A stretch of DNA of 64,000 nt from Rhodopirellula europaea 6C (lineage in GTDB: Bacteria > Planctomycetota > Planctomycetia > Pirellulales > Pirellulaceae). A program made the position numbers and the translations under genes. The stretch is taken from the NCBI RefSeq assembly GCF_000338295.1, contig NZ_ANMO01000216.1:331382-395381 (forward strand), read 5' to 3'. The notes under the pieces were generated by a model. The model saw only the letters and a list, made by a program, of their open reading frames with translations, did no database searches and was not told where the DNA came from. Shown one piece after another: positions 46,313 to 53,978 of the stretch. Numbering within the stretch: the stretch's first letter is position 1; each line of letters starts with the position of its first letter.

Positions 46313-48526
46313 ATGGCTTCTGTAAAACGTTCTCGTTGGTCGTGCATGCTGGCCATTCTGGGGGCGTCTTCGCTCACCTTGTCGGGGTGCAATCCCCAGC
46401 TACCGGTGGCGGAAAAGTTTGAAAACGATGAGATCGAATCGTTGTCGCCGCCCGAATTGGTGGCGGTCAAACCAGTCGCGGTTGATGCAGCTGCGGACTA
46501 TCAGGGGCGCGTCCAACTGCCGTCGGATGATTGGCGTTTTGCGAGAAATCAACCGCTCTCCTTCGCGACTTCCGCTTCGCTGGACTCACTCGGCGAGGCA
46601 GCCAAATCGGCCGAGCATTCCAGTCATGCCGTTGATCGCAAATTGACGTGGACGGTCGAAACCGAGGAGATCTTTCCTGCGGAAGAGCCTCAAACGCCAA
46701 AGAAAGAAAAGCCGGGCAAGTTCGATGGTGAAATCGACATCAGCCAAATCGATACCAGCGAAGACGCTCTGACGGAGAAATCGGCCTCGGATTTGGGGAA
46801 GGTCGAAATCGTACCAACCCCCTTGGCACGAAAAGAGATCGAAGCGGAGATCGTCCCAACTCCCTTGGGCATGCCCGAGAATCATCGTTCGGCTGCTGCG
46901 AAAGCGGCTGGTCCCGACGCGGCACGTCGAACCGATGCTGGTGCGGCTGATCTATCCGGATCGCCGATCGATTTGATTTCGCCTGAGAAGATGATTGCCA
47001 AACGCCCGGTCAGCGATGCAGAAGGTTCGGCCGCTGAGCGGTTGAGTTTGCCGGCTGAATCGGATGCTGCTTTTCAATTGACGGGGCCCAATTCCCCAAT
47101 CATCGATACCTTGATTGATGCTGAATCCGTTGGCGGCGGTCAAGAACCAGAAGACTACAAGACTTGGCCTCAGCCGTCGCTGACCCTTTTTGTAACCGGC
47201 CAACAACATGGTTACATCGAGCCATGTGGTTGCACGGGTCTTGAAAATCAAAAGGGCGGCGTTGCCCGCCGAATGACTTTTCTGAAACAGCTGCGAGAAA
47301 AAGGTTGGGAGATGGCTCCCATCGACGCCGGCAATTTGGTCCGTCGTTATGGCCGCCAATCCGAGATCAAGTTTCACCGTTCGCTCGAAGCTCTCCGCAA
47401 AATGGATTACGTCTCTGTGGGGCTCGGCCCCGACGACGTTCGATTGAGCGTGAATGATTTGATTCAGGAAGCATCGCCTGGAGATCCTGAGGAAGCGATC
47501 TATGTCTCGGCCAATGTGATCCCGTTTGATCGTTCGTTGATGCCATCGCATCGCGTTGTTCGCAAAGGCGGTATGACGTTGGGCGTCACCACAATTTTGG
47601 ATCCCGACTCGCTGGAAACCAAACTCAGCGACGACATCCAGTTGGTCGCTCCGGTCGAATCGGCCAAAGAAGCCTTGGCTGAAATTCAGAAAGAGAATCC
47701 TGACTACACCGTTCTGACGTTCTACGGCGAAGAGAAGACGGCGTATGAGTTGGTTCGAACCGTTCCCGGTTTTGACTTGATCGTGATCGCGGGCGGATAC
47801 GGCGAGCCAACCTATCAACCGCAGTCAATTGAAGGCTCCAAGACGAAGGCGATTTTGACTGGCGACAAGGGCATGTACGCTGGATTGGTTGGGTTGTATC
47901 CCGATGGCCCCATTCGTTACGCCCGTGTCCCGCTGACTCATGAGTTTGAAGACGCTCCTGAAATGCGAGCGTTGATGAAGGATTACCAGTTCCAACTGCG
48001 GGATTTGGGCTTCGACAACTTGGGGCTCAAGCCTATCCAGCATCCTTCCGGCGAAAAGTTTGTTGGTGCAGAAGCCTGCGGCAAATGTCACACGACCGCG
48101 TACGATATCTGGGAAGGATCCGCTCACTTCGAGGCGACTGAGCACCTGGTTAATCCTGGTGAACGTGGCGACGTTTCGCGTCACTTCGACCCCGAGTGCA
48201 TCTCCTGCCACGTGACCGGCTGGAACCCGCAAGGGTATTACCCGTACGTTTCCGGGTACTTGGGCTTGGAAGTCAGTTCGCACTTGCACGGCAACGGTTG
48301 CGAAAACTGCCATGGTCCTGGTGCGGCTCACACGAAAGCCGAAGAGGCCGACAGTGGCGTCAGCGACGAAGAGAAGGCTCGATTGCGGGAAGCGATGAAG
48401 TTACCGCTTGATGAGGCTCGCGAAGCCTGCATGAAATGCCACGATTTGGACAACAGTCCTGACTTCCACGCCGATGGCGCGTTCGATGATTACTGGGCTG
48501 AGATCGAGCACTACGGTCTCGACTGA
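46313..48526 (+). CDS. Lipoprotein: metallophosphatase-like domain fused to tetraheme cytochrome c554-like domain
   Basis: A protein of 737 residues from ATG 46313, chosen because it gives a normal lipoprotein signal (MASVKRSRWSCMLAIL... LSGC, Cys26); the frame is open back to ATG 46142. After an acidic linker of ~240 residues comes a 5'-nucleotidase/UshA-like domain (LFVTGQQHGYIEPCGCTG, PIDAGNLVRRYGRQ, FDLIVIAGGYGEP). The C-terminus carries four heme c sites: CGKCH (~588), CISCH (~629), CENCH (~663) and CMKCH (~706), in the cytochrome c554/NrfB-type pattern. Probably an outer-surface or periplasmic electron carrier. Classical metal ligands of the phosphatase core look incomplete, so hydrolase activity is doubtful. 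Confidence 0.83.
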   Translation: MASVKRSRWSCMLAILGASSLTLSGCNPQLPVAEKFENDEIESLSPPELVAVKPVAVDAAADYQGRVQLPSDDWRFARNQPLSFATSASLDSLGEAAKSAEHSSHAVDRKLTWTVETEEIFPAEEPQTPKKEKPGKFDGEIDISQIDTSEDALTEKSASDLGKVEIVPTPLARKEIEAEIVPTPLGMPENHRSAAAKAAGPDAARRTDAGAADLSGSPIDLISPEKMIAKRPVSDAEGSAAERLSLPAESDAAFQLTGPNSPIIDTLIDAESVGGGQEPEDYKTWPQPSLTLFVTGQQHGYIEPCGCTGLENQKGGVARRMTFLKQLREKGWEMAPIDAGNLVRRYGRQSEIKFHRSLEALRKMDYVSVGLGPDDVRLSVNDLIQEASPGDPEEAIYVSANVIPFDRSLMPSHRVVRKGGMTLGVTTILDPDSLETKLSDDIQLVAPVESAKEALAEIQKENPDYTVLTFYGEEKTAYELVRTVPGFDLIVIAGGYGEPTYQPQSIEGSKTKAILTGDKGMYAGLVGLYPDGPIRYARVPLTHEFEDAPEMRALMKDYQFQLRDLGFDNLGLKPIQHPSGEKFVGAEACGKCHTTAYDIWEGSAHFEATEHLVNPGERGDVSRHFDPECISCHVTGWNPQGYYPYVSGYLGLEVSSHLHGNGCENCHGPGAAHTKAEEADSGVSDEEKARLREAMKLPLDEAREACMKCHDLDNSPDFHADGAFDDYWAEIEHYGLD

Positions 48527-48578
48527 TCGTCGAGTAAGAAGACCAGAGCGTTTGCAAGCATGCCCCTGCTGCAAACCT

Positions 48579-48702
48579 CGTAGGCTAGGTTCCACCTAGC
48601 GCTAGTTCTTCGCCGGGGAAGGTTGCTGTTGTGATAGTGCTTGGATCACGCCTCGCTTTGTTCCAAAGAATCGGCTGGTTGCCAGGTGAGACCTGGCCTA
48701 CG
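48579..48702. repeat. 124-bp double-hairpin intergenic repeat, copy 1
   Basis: It begins CGTAGGCTAGG and ends CCTGGCCTACG; the ends are inverted copies of each other, and each end folds into its own small hairpin (CTAGGT-TCC-ACCTAG on the left). It matches copy 2 at 48796-48919 over its full 124 bases, with about 11 differences. The direct neighbours are the multiheme gene (plus) and lolD (minus), which converge here. Confidence 0.85.
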
Positions 48703-48795
48703 TCGCTTGGCAACTGGATTTGCCAAGATGTGTTAGTGTGGTCCCTCGCTGACGCGTTCGGGTTCTGATTTTGGTGGCAGCCGGATTTGCCAGCT

Positions 48796-48919
48796 CGTAG
48801 GCCAGGTTCCACCTGGCGTTTGTTCTCCGCCGGGGAAGGTTGCTGTTGTGATGGTGCCCGGATCACGCCTCGCTTTGTTCCAAAGCATTGGCTGGTCGCC
48901 AGGTGAGACCTGGCCTACG
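48796..48919. repeat. 124-bp double-hairpin intergenic repeat, copy 2
   Basis: Same length and layout as copy 1. The left hairpin is CCAGGT-TCC-ACCTGG: compared with copy 1, both the T/C and the A/G positions of one base pair have changed, so pairing is kept. The terminal inverted repeats are about 23 bases with two adjacent mismatches. No coding capacity. Confidence 0.85.
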
Positions 48920-48948
48920 CGGATGGCGATCGTGATACGATTGGTTGG

Positions 48949-49716
48949 TTAGGCGGCGACGGTTTCTAGCTTGGCTGAATTGGATCGGCTGTTCTTCGCT
49001 GCGTCCGAGGCGTTGTCTTCCAACAAGCCGTCGCACATTCGGTAGCAGCGATCCGCGGTTTCGGCGATCGAATCGTCATGGGTGATCATCACGATCGTCA
49101 ACTCATCTTCTCGGTTCAATTCGCGAAGCAGACTCAGGATCGTTGCTCCTGTTTCTGTATCCAGGTTTCCGGTCGGTTCATCGGCAAGCAACAACTTAGG
49201 GTCGGACATCAGCGATCTTGCGATGGCCACGCGTTGCATTTCGCCGCCCGACATCTCGGATGGTTGGTGATGGCTTCGAGTGAGCAATCCGACTCGGTCC
49301 AGCATCGCTTCGGCGCGAAGTCGCAATGACTTGCGATCGCGAAGGTAACCCAGAACGCTGCGGCGAATCATGGCGGGTGCCAACACGTTCTCGATCGCGG
49401 ACAGTTCCGGCAGCAGGTGATAGAACTGAAAGATGATTCCGATCTGTGAGTTGCGATAGTGATCCCGACGTGCACGACTTTGGTTGTCGATGCGAGCTCC
49501 GTCGAACCACACCTCACCCGAGTCGGGTTGGTCGAGCGTTGCAAGCAAGTGCATCAACGTGCTCTTGCCGCTTCCGCTGCGTCCGACGAGGGCCGACATT
49601 TCACCGGTCACAAAGCCAACATCGATGCCACGAAGAATCGGCAATTCGATTTTGTCCTTGTGGTAACTCTTGCGAATTCCACGGGCTTCCAGCAGCAGTT
49701 CAGGCGAGGAATGCAT
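48949..49716 (-). CDS. lolD: ABC transporter ATP-binding protein, LolD type
   Basis: A protein of 255 residues. Walker A GRSGSGKST (45-53), Q-loop FQFYHLLPELSAIENV, signature MSGGEMQRVAIARSL and Walker B LLLADEPTGNLD, then the H-loop MITHDDS. The FYHLLPELSAIENV stretch and overall size match the LolD/MacB/FtsE group. It is encoded 84 bases after the LolC/E-like permease, with which it should form an exporter that releases lipoproteins from the inner membrane. The polar C-terminal tail after residue ~225 is variable. Confidence 0.9.
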   Translation of the reverse strand: MHSSPELLLEARGIRKSYHKDKIELPILRGIDVGFVTGEMSALVGRSGSGKSTLMHLLATLDQPDSGEVWFDGARIDNQSRARRDHYRNSQIGIIFQFYHLLPELSAIENVLAPAMIRRSVLGYLRDRKSLRLRAEAMLDRVGLLTRSHHQPSEMSGGEMQRVAIARSLMSDPKLLLADEPTGNLDTETGATILSLLRELNREDELTIVMITHDDSIAETADRCYRMCDGLLEDNASDAAKNSRSNSAKLETVAA

Positions 49717-49800
49717 GGATCAATTCGTTGGTCGAAGGAGGGAAATGGGGAGAGCGTTCAAGGGGATGATTGATCGGCAGTTGGAATCAACGGCCGTTGA

Positions 49801-51399
49801 TCACTCGAAGCGAAGGGCCGCGACAGGATGCATGCGAGCCGCACGGATCGCGGGCAGAACACTGGCGGTGGTTGCGATCGCGATTGCACCAGCCATCACC
49901 CACGCCAGTGTGAATGGATTGAGGATCGTAGGGATCTCGGTGAAGTAATAAACGGTCGGGTCAAAGACTTCTTGGCCGGTGATCTTTTCAATCACCGAGG
50001 CGATGTCATTGATGTTGTGGACGAATGCGATTCCGCCAATCAAACCGACTCCACTGCCGACAATTCCTAGCAACAAACCGTAGCTGAGGAAAATGCTCAT
50101 CACGCCGCTGCCACTGGCACCGAGTGCTTTCAGCGTTCCGATGTCGCGAGTCTTTTCCACGACGATCATGAAGAACGTGGCCAGAATACCGAAGCCCGCG
50201 ACCGCGATGATCAGGAACAACAGAATGTTCAGGATGGTTGTTTCCAGACGAACGGCGGCCAGCAATGGGCCTTGCATGTCTCGCCAAGTTTGAATGCTGT
50301 AGGCGTAGGTGTCCGGTGGGAAGCGTTGACGCAGTGCATCGCGAACGGCGTTCAAATCCGCTCCCTCGATGAGTTTCAACTGGATGGTCGTGACGCTGGT
50401 TGTGCCAGAGATTGGATCGATCATGCCGCGAAAGTCTTGCAGTTGATCCAGGCGTACGAAAGCGAAGGTGCTGTCGTATTCACTCATGCCCGATTCGTAT
50501 AAATCGACCACGGTGAACTTTTGATTGACAACTTTGGGTTTGTCGGAGGCATTCGGGAACATCAAACGAACATCGTCGCCGGGGCGGCAATAATAGTGAT
50601 CGCGAACGTTGCCTTCGGCGTCTCGAGACTTGTTGCTGCAGGTCGCGATTCCCAGGATGATTCCAGGGTATTGGTCGGTTTCTGCATCGAAGTAAACGGG
50701 CGAATCGCCGGCACCTTCTTCTCGAATTCCTTCGGGCACAACGGTCCCGAGCGTAGGTCCGCCAAAGCCAATGGTCGGTCCGTCGGATTCAACCATTTCG
50801 GGCGAGTCTTTTTGAGGTTTGCCGCTGGCCAGACGCGCAGCTTCTCGGCTCAATTCAGCGATGCGTTTGCGTTCGGCTTCCCATGCTTTTTCCATGCGAG
50901 CGTGATCGCGACGATACTTCCAACCCGAGTGAGGAAATCCTTCGCGTGATTCCTCGTAGCCGTCTTCTCGCAAATCGAAGGTGACCGATTCTTTGTTGTC
51001 GGGATGCAGCAGGTAGCGGCCGAAATGGCTGACGTTGTCATAGGTTTCCGCATCAATGCCGACGAGATTGACGTGATGCGTGATTAGTTGCCCGTTGAAA
51101 TCGATGCCGAGCATGCTGGGGACATGGACGCTCACCGAAGACCCGGCAATTTGGTCGCCAACAATTCGGTTGATCTCGTCGAGATGGGCGTCGGGATCGG
51201 GCATGCCGCCGGAGGCGTGACATTCGATCACGATGTCCGATGCCAGTCCGTGCAGTCGTTCGTGCATTTCCGCGGAGAACCCAGCCATGACGCTGTTGAC
51301 GACGATCAGCGTGGCCACACCCAGCGTGACGCTGATGATGGAGGCCAGTGCGATGTAGCGGGTTCGCAAATAGCGAAAACAGAGCAGCAGTCGGTACAT
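49801..51399 (-). CDS. ABC transporter permease, LolC/LolE type
   Basis: A protein of 532 residues from ATG 51399 (MYRLLLCFRYLRTRY), with AAGGAA 7-12 bases upstream; a longer frame reaches 51510. N-terminal helix (ALASIISVTLGVATLIVVNSVM), a large periplasmic MacB-like domain of ~320 residues, then three C-terminal helices of the FtsX domain (NILLFLIIAVAGFGILATFF, EKTRDIGTLKALGASGSGVM, LAWVMAGAIAIATTASVLPA). This is the LolCE/MacB permease layout. The periplasmic domain holds an extra charged stretch (about residues 170-235), so it is longer than classical LolC (about 400 residues). Partner of the LolD gene downstream. Confidence 0.87.
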   Translation of the reverse strand: MYRLLLCFRYLRTRYIALASIISVTLGVATLIVVNSVMAGFSAEMHERLHGLASDIVIECHASGGMPDPDAHLDEINRIVGDQIAGSSVSVHVPSMLGIDFNGQLITHHVNLVGIDAETYDNVSHFGRYLLHPDNKESVTFDLREDGYEESREGFPHSGWKYRRDHARMEKAWEAERKRIAELSREAARLASGKPQKDSPEMVESDGPTIGFGGPTLGTVVPEGIREEGAGDSPVYFDAETDQYPGIILGIATCSNKSRDAEGNVRDHYYCRPGDDVRLMFPNASDKPKVVNQKFTVVDLYESGMSEYDSTFAFVRLDQLQDFRGMIDPISGTTSVTTIQLKLIEGADLNAVRDALRQRFPPDTYAYSIQTWRDMQGPLLAAVRLETTILNILLFLIIAVAGFGILATFFMIVVEKTRDIGTLKALGASGSGVMSIFLSYGLLLGIVGSGVGLIGGIAFVHNINDIASVIEKITGQEVFDPTVYYFTEIPTILNPFTLAWVMAGAIAIATTASVLPAIRAARMHPVAALRFE

Positions 51400-51686
51400 C
51401 CGAGTTCCTTCCCAAGGGCGATCAAAAGGATGATCGGTTCGCGCGATCGGTACGGTCCTTCGTCCCAAGGGGTGTTTGTAGCGGTCCGGGGGAAACCGCG
51501 ACAACGTCAATCTGTCGAAGTTGGCTCAAGTCCAAGGTTCGAAATGCCGACATGGGCACCTGCCGCCCGGCGCCGTCGCTGGAAATCGAAATTGCCGCCA
51601 AATCCGGCTGGGAAGCTCCGAAGCCGTCTTTTCAAGCTTGGCGGATTCGCCTACATTCTCGCCCTCTCGAAATTCACATTTCGATC

Positions 51687-51760
51687 GGCGGCATAGCTCA
51701 GCTGGTTAGAGCAGCGGAATCATAATCCGCGTGTCGGGGGTTCGAGTCCCTCTGCCGCTA
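51687..51760 (+). tRNA. tRNA with CAT anticodon (Met elongator type, or Ile2)
   Basis: A 74-base cloverleaf: acceptor GGCGGCA/TGCCGCT with a G1-U72 wobble and discriminator A73; D-arm TAGCTCAGCTGGTTAGAGCA; anticodon stem GCGGA/TCCGC with loop ATCATAA; T-arm GGGGG-TTCGAGT-CCCTC. The anticodon is CAT. Elongator Met is more likely, but a lysidine-modified Ile2 tRNA has the same anticodon. CCA is not encoded. Its 3' half is the probable integration site of the element to the right. Confidence 0.9.
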
Positions 51761-53057
51761 TAGAGGGGGTGGGCATTTTGAGACTTTCAAAGCCAAACCC
51801 CGTAAAAAACGGCTTTTGGCCTGTTTCTGACGCCTCGTTTCTCGCGGTGTCTCGCATTGACGGCTTCGGCTTTGGCTTCGCCTCCCCTTCCGGAGGGGCG
51901 TAAAGGGTCTTAGACGTTTCTGGTGGCAATTGTGGCTTGATCGCCAACGCGGCTTCGCGGTGTTCATCCGTCACCTGCAGATAGAACTTCTTCATTGTTT
52001 CAATGCTGTGCCCGGTCCACTGGCTGACAACGTGGAGCGGATGGTGCGTGACTAGGTCGGTCGCCCTCGATGCCCGCAAATTTTGAAACGCTTTCGGCCA
52101 GGGAGACAGGCGAGCGCGTTTGATGATCCGGTGCAACTGCGTCCGCAGGTTGCTTTCCTGGTCGCGGTATCGGTGGATCAAATATTCCCCAGTTCCCTCA
52201 GAAAGCTCTTGGGCGTCCTCGATGAACGGCATCAAATCCGTAAAGATTGGTACGCGGCGGCTGCCTTGCCCAACGTGGTGTGCGGTCTTTTCCGATCGTA
52301 CAAGCATTTCTTGCTTGTCCCAGTCGATGTCCGACCACTTCAATTCCAGGATCTCGCTGGGGCATCGCAGGGCACCGTAGCGGGCGAGGGCAAAGATCAA
52401 ACGCCACTGTGAGTCAGGGCAAGCGTCAATGACTGCTCGAGCATCGTCGTGGGTGATGTAGTGCATTCGTTCTTTGTTGGGCATGACGGTCGACGGAAGG
52501 CCGGCCAGCGGATTGACACGCAACAGCTTGCGACTCACTGCATGATTGAAAAACTGCTTGGCAATCTGTGTATGTTTCCGCACTGTATTTTCGGCCATGT
52601 TCTGACCCTTGCTGTTTTGTTGCGATAGCAAGTAGACGCGAAATGCTTGTCCGTCGGCTTCGGTGACTTTCCGCATGTCGCAGCCTTCTCCGAAGTGAGC
52701 CACCATGTAGTCCCTAGTCGCGTTGAACTTGATGACCGTGCGAGGCTTCAAGTCCGATCGGCTCTCGATGTAGTTGTCCACGAACGCAGCCAACCGAGTC
52801 GAGCTACGCTCATCGACCAAGCCAACGGCAGCCAACTTGACATAGATGTCGTCGTCGGCTTCATCGAGCCATTGAAGTGTCTTGTCATCGGGCGCTTGCG
52901 ACAGCTTCAAGCCAGAAAGCAAATCCTCGACGACGCTTTTGATCCGATCGGCTTTCTTGCGGGACGATTTGCCGAGCCGTATCGTCTGCCGTTTCTTTCC
53001 CAGGTCCCAGAATTGAACCCAGTGGTGCCCGTTAGGGCGTTTCAAAACGCTAGCCAT
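51720..53057 (-). CDS. int: Tyrosine recombinase/integrase
   Basis: A protein of 445 residues; ATG 53057 has GGAG nine bases upstream. An Arm-type N-terminus and a SAM-like core-binding domain (~85-185, LKPRTVIKFNATRDYM) precede the catalytic domain: R231 (YGALRCPSE), K257 region, N326-L-R328 where the usual motif is HxxR, H350 (WTGHS) and tyrosine Y359 (FYLQVTDEH). The last twelve codons (AAEGLEPPTRGL) and the stop are antisense to the tRNA. Asn in place of His is, to my memory, usual in the planctomycete group of these enzymes. It should excise and integrate the element. Confidence 0.92.
   Translation of the reverse strand: MASVLKRPNGHHWVQFWDLGKKRQTIRLGKSSRKKADRIKSVVEDLLSGLKLSQAPDDKTLQWLDEADDDIYVKLAAVGLVDERSSTRLAAFVDNYIESRSDLKPRTVIKFNATRDYMVAHFGEGCDMRKVTEADGQAFRVYLLSQQNSKGQNMAENTVRKHTQIAKQFFNHAVSRKLLRVNPLAGLPSTVMPNKERMHYITHDDARAVIDACPDSQWRLIFALARYGALRCPSEILELKWSDIDWDKQEMLVRSEKTAHHVGQGSRRVPIFTDLMPFIEDAQELSEGTGEYLIHRYRDQESNLRTQLHRIIKRARLSPWPKAFQNLRASRATDLVTHHPLHVVSQWTGHSIETMKKFYLQVTDEHREAALAIKPQLPPETSKTLYAPPEGEAKPKPKPSMRDTARNEASETGQKPFFTGFGFESLKMPTPSIAAEGLEPPTRGL
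51736..51760 (+). other. Probable attachment site (att) in the tRNA 3' half
   Basis: The integrase gene abuts and enters the tRNA from the 3' side, the arrangement left by site-specific integration into a tRNA T-arm/acceptor end. The matching right-hand copy was not found before 64000, so the exact core and the element's far end remain undefined. Confidence 0.5.
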
Positions 53058-53479
53058 CTGTTTTTCTCCAAGATTTTCGAAGGATTAATGAACAGCGATG
53101 GGCCGGACGCTAGAGTCCAGTCTTGCAGGGATTAGCCCAATCGTTGCATCGTCAATTCTTTGGTTCAGTATTTCAGTGAGTGAACAACAACGTTCACAAA
53201 ACTTCTTCTTTGCGTTTGATCGACCCCGCCGACGATCAACCGGCGTGTTGATGTGATGGTCGTTTTTGGTGCGGCGTTCGTCCGTGCCCATAGCGGACCC
53301 TATCGATTCCCTTGTTTGGATTTTCAGGCTGGGGCGGCCCACGATTGCGGGTGGGGCTCGAATGCGTCCGCCTGATGGAGTCGCCGCGTTGCATGCACGC
53401 GGCGACTCATTAGACAAGAAACGTGCTCCGAGATAACGCTCACTGGTTGCTAGGCGTTCTCACTGCTGGGCGATGCGGT
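53058..53479. other. Gap between integrase and HTH genes
   Basis: 422 bases with no supported gene. One frame of 110 codons (53085-53417, minus) is rich in Arg/Ser and matches no pattern I know, so I do not call it. It probably holds the integrase promoter and, by analogy, recombinase arm sites, but no clear direct repeats were found. Confidence 0.4.
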
Positions 53480-53713
53480 TCATTTGTTGTCACATTCACT
53501 GACAGCGGGTTTCAAGCAAGTCTCCAGTACGTGTGGATCAAAACGAATCGTGCCGCCGATCGTTAGCTTTGCCTGAGGAGGCAAGACGCCTTCCAGTAGC
53601 CAACGATCGATCGTCCGTTCGCTCACAGAATAGTACTGAGCCGCTTCTTTCTTGGTCAGCGGTCGCGAATTGGCCAGTTGAGCCAATACCCTTGGAGTAA
53701 GTTGTGATTTCAA
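53480..53713 (-). CDS. Helix-turn-helix (excisionase/MerR-like) DNA-binding protein
   Basis: A protein of 77 residues if TTG 53713 is used (MKSQLTPRVLAQLANS). The HTH_17-type segment is LTKKEAAQYYSVSERTIDRWLLEGVLPPQAKLTIGGTIRFDPHVLETCL, the pattern of excisionases and small regulators of mobile elements. There is no ATG in the frame; an alternative TTG at 53875 would add 54 residues of sequence that looks non-coding and spans a hairpin. It lies between the replication genes and the integrase, where a recombination directionality factor is expected. Confidence 0.75.
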   Translation of the reverse strand: MKSQLTPRVLAQLANSRPLTKKEAAQYYSVSERTIDRWLLEGVLPPQAKLTIGGTIRFDPHVLETCLKPAVSECDNK

Positions 53714-53842
53714 AGTCTTGATCTCGAATGAGTTGGTGCGAATTGAGAATCGCCGGTTGGCGAAGATGAACGGAAAGCGAAGTAGATTGCTTTGGACGCG
53801 GCCGTTGGATATCGCTGCGTGAAATGGGCACGCTGCCCTGTA

Positions 53843-53868
53843 CTCCTCCTGGCCGAGGCCAGTAGGAG
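53843..53868 (-). repeat. Inverted repeat upstream of the HTH gene
   Basis: Arms CTCCTCCTGGC and GCCAGTAGGAG with one mismatch around a short centre. On the minus strand it is 130 bases before the HTH start. It could be an operator or an attenuator; not assigned. Confidence 0.45.
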
Positions 53869-53978
53869 TTGGCAACGTGCCCTATGAACCCTGACGTGCC
53901 CTGAACAATCCCCTGTCTCAAATCCCGTCGGCCGGTGGGAATGGACGTAGGGCACATGTCGTAGCGGTCAACGCCGGG

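Noticed and set aside
53085..53417. A 110-codon minus-strand frame between the HTH and integrase genes
   Set aside because: Arg/Ser-rich, no domain, and lies where regulatory sequence is expected.
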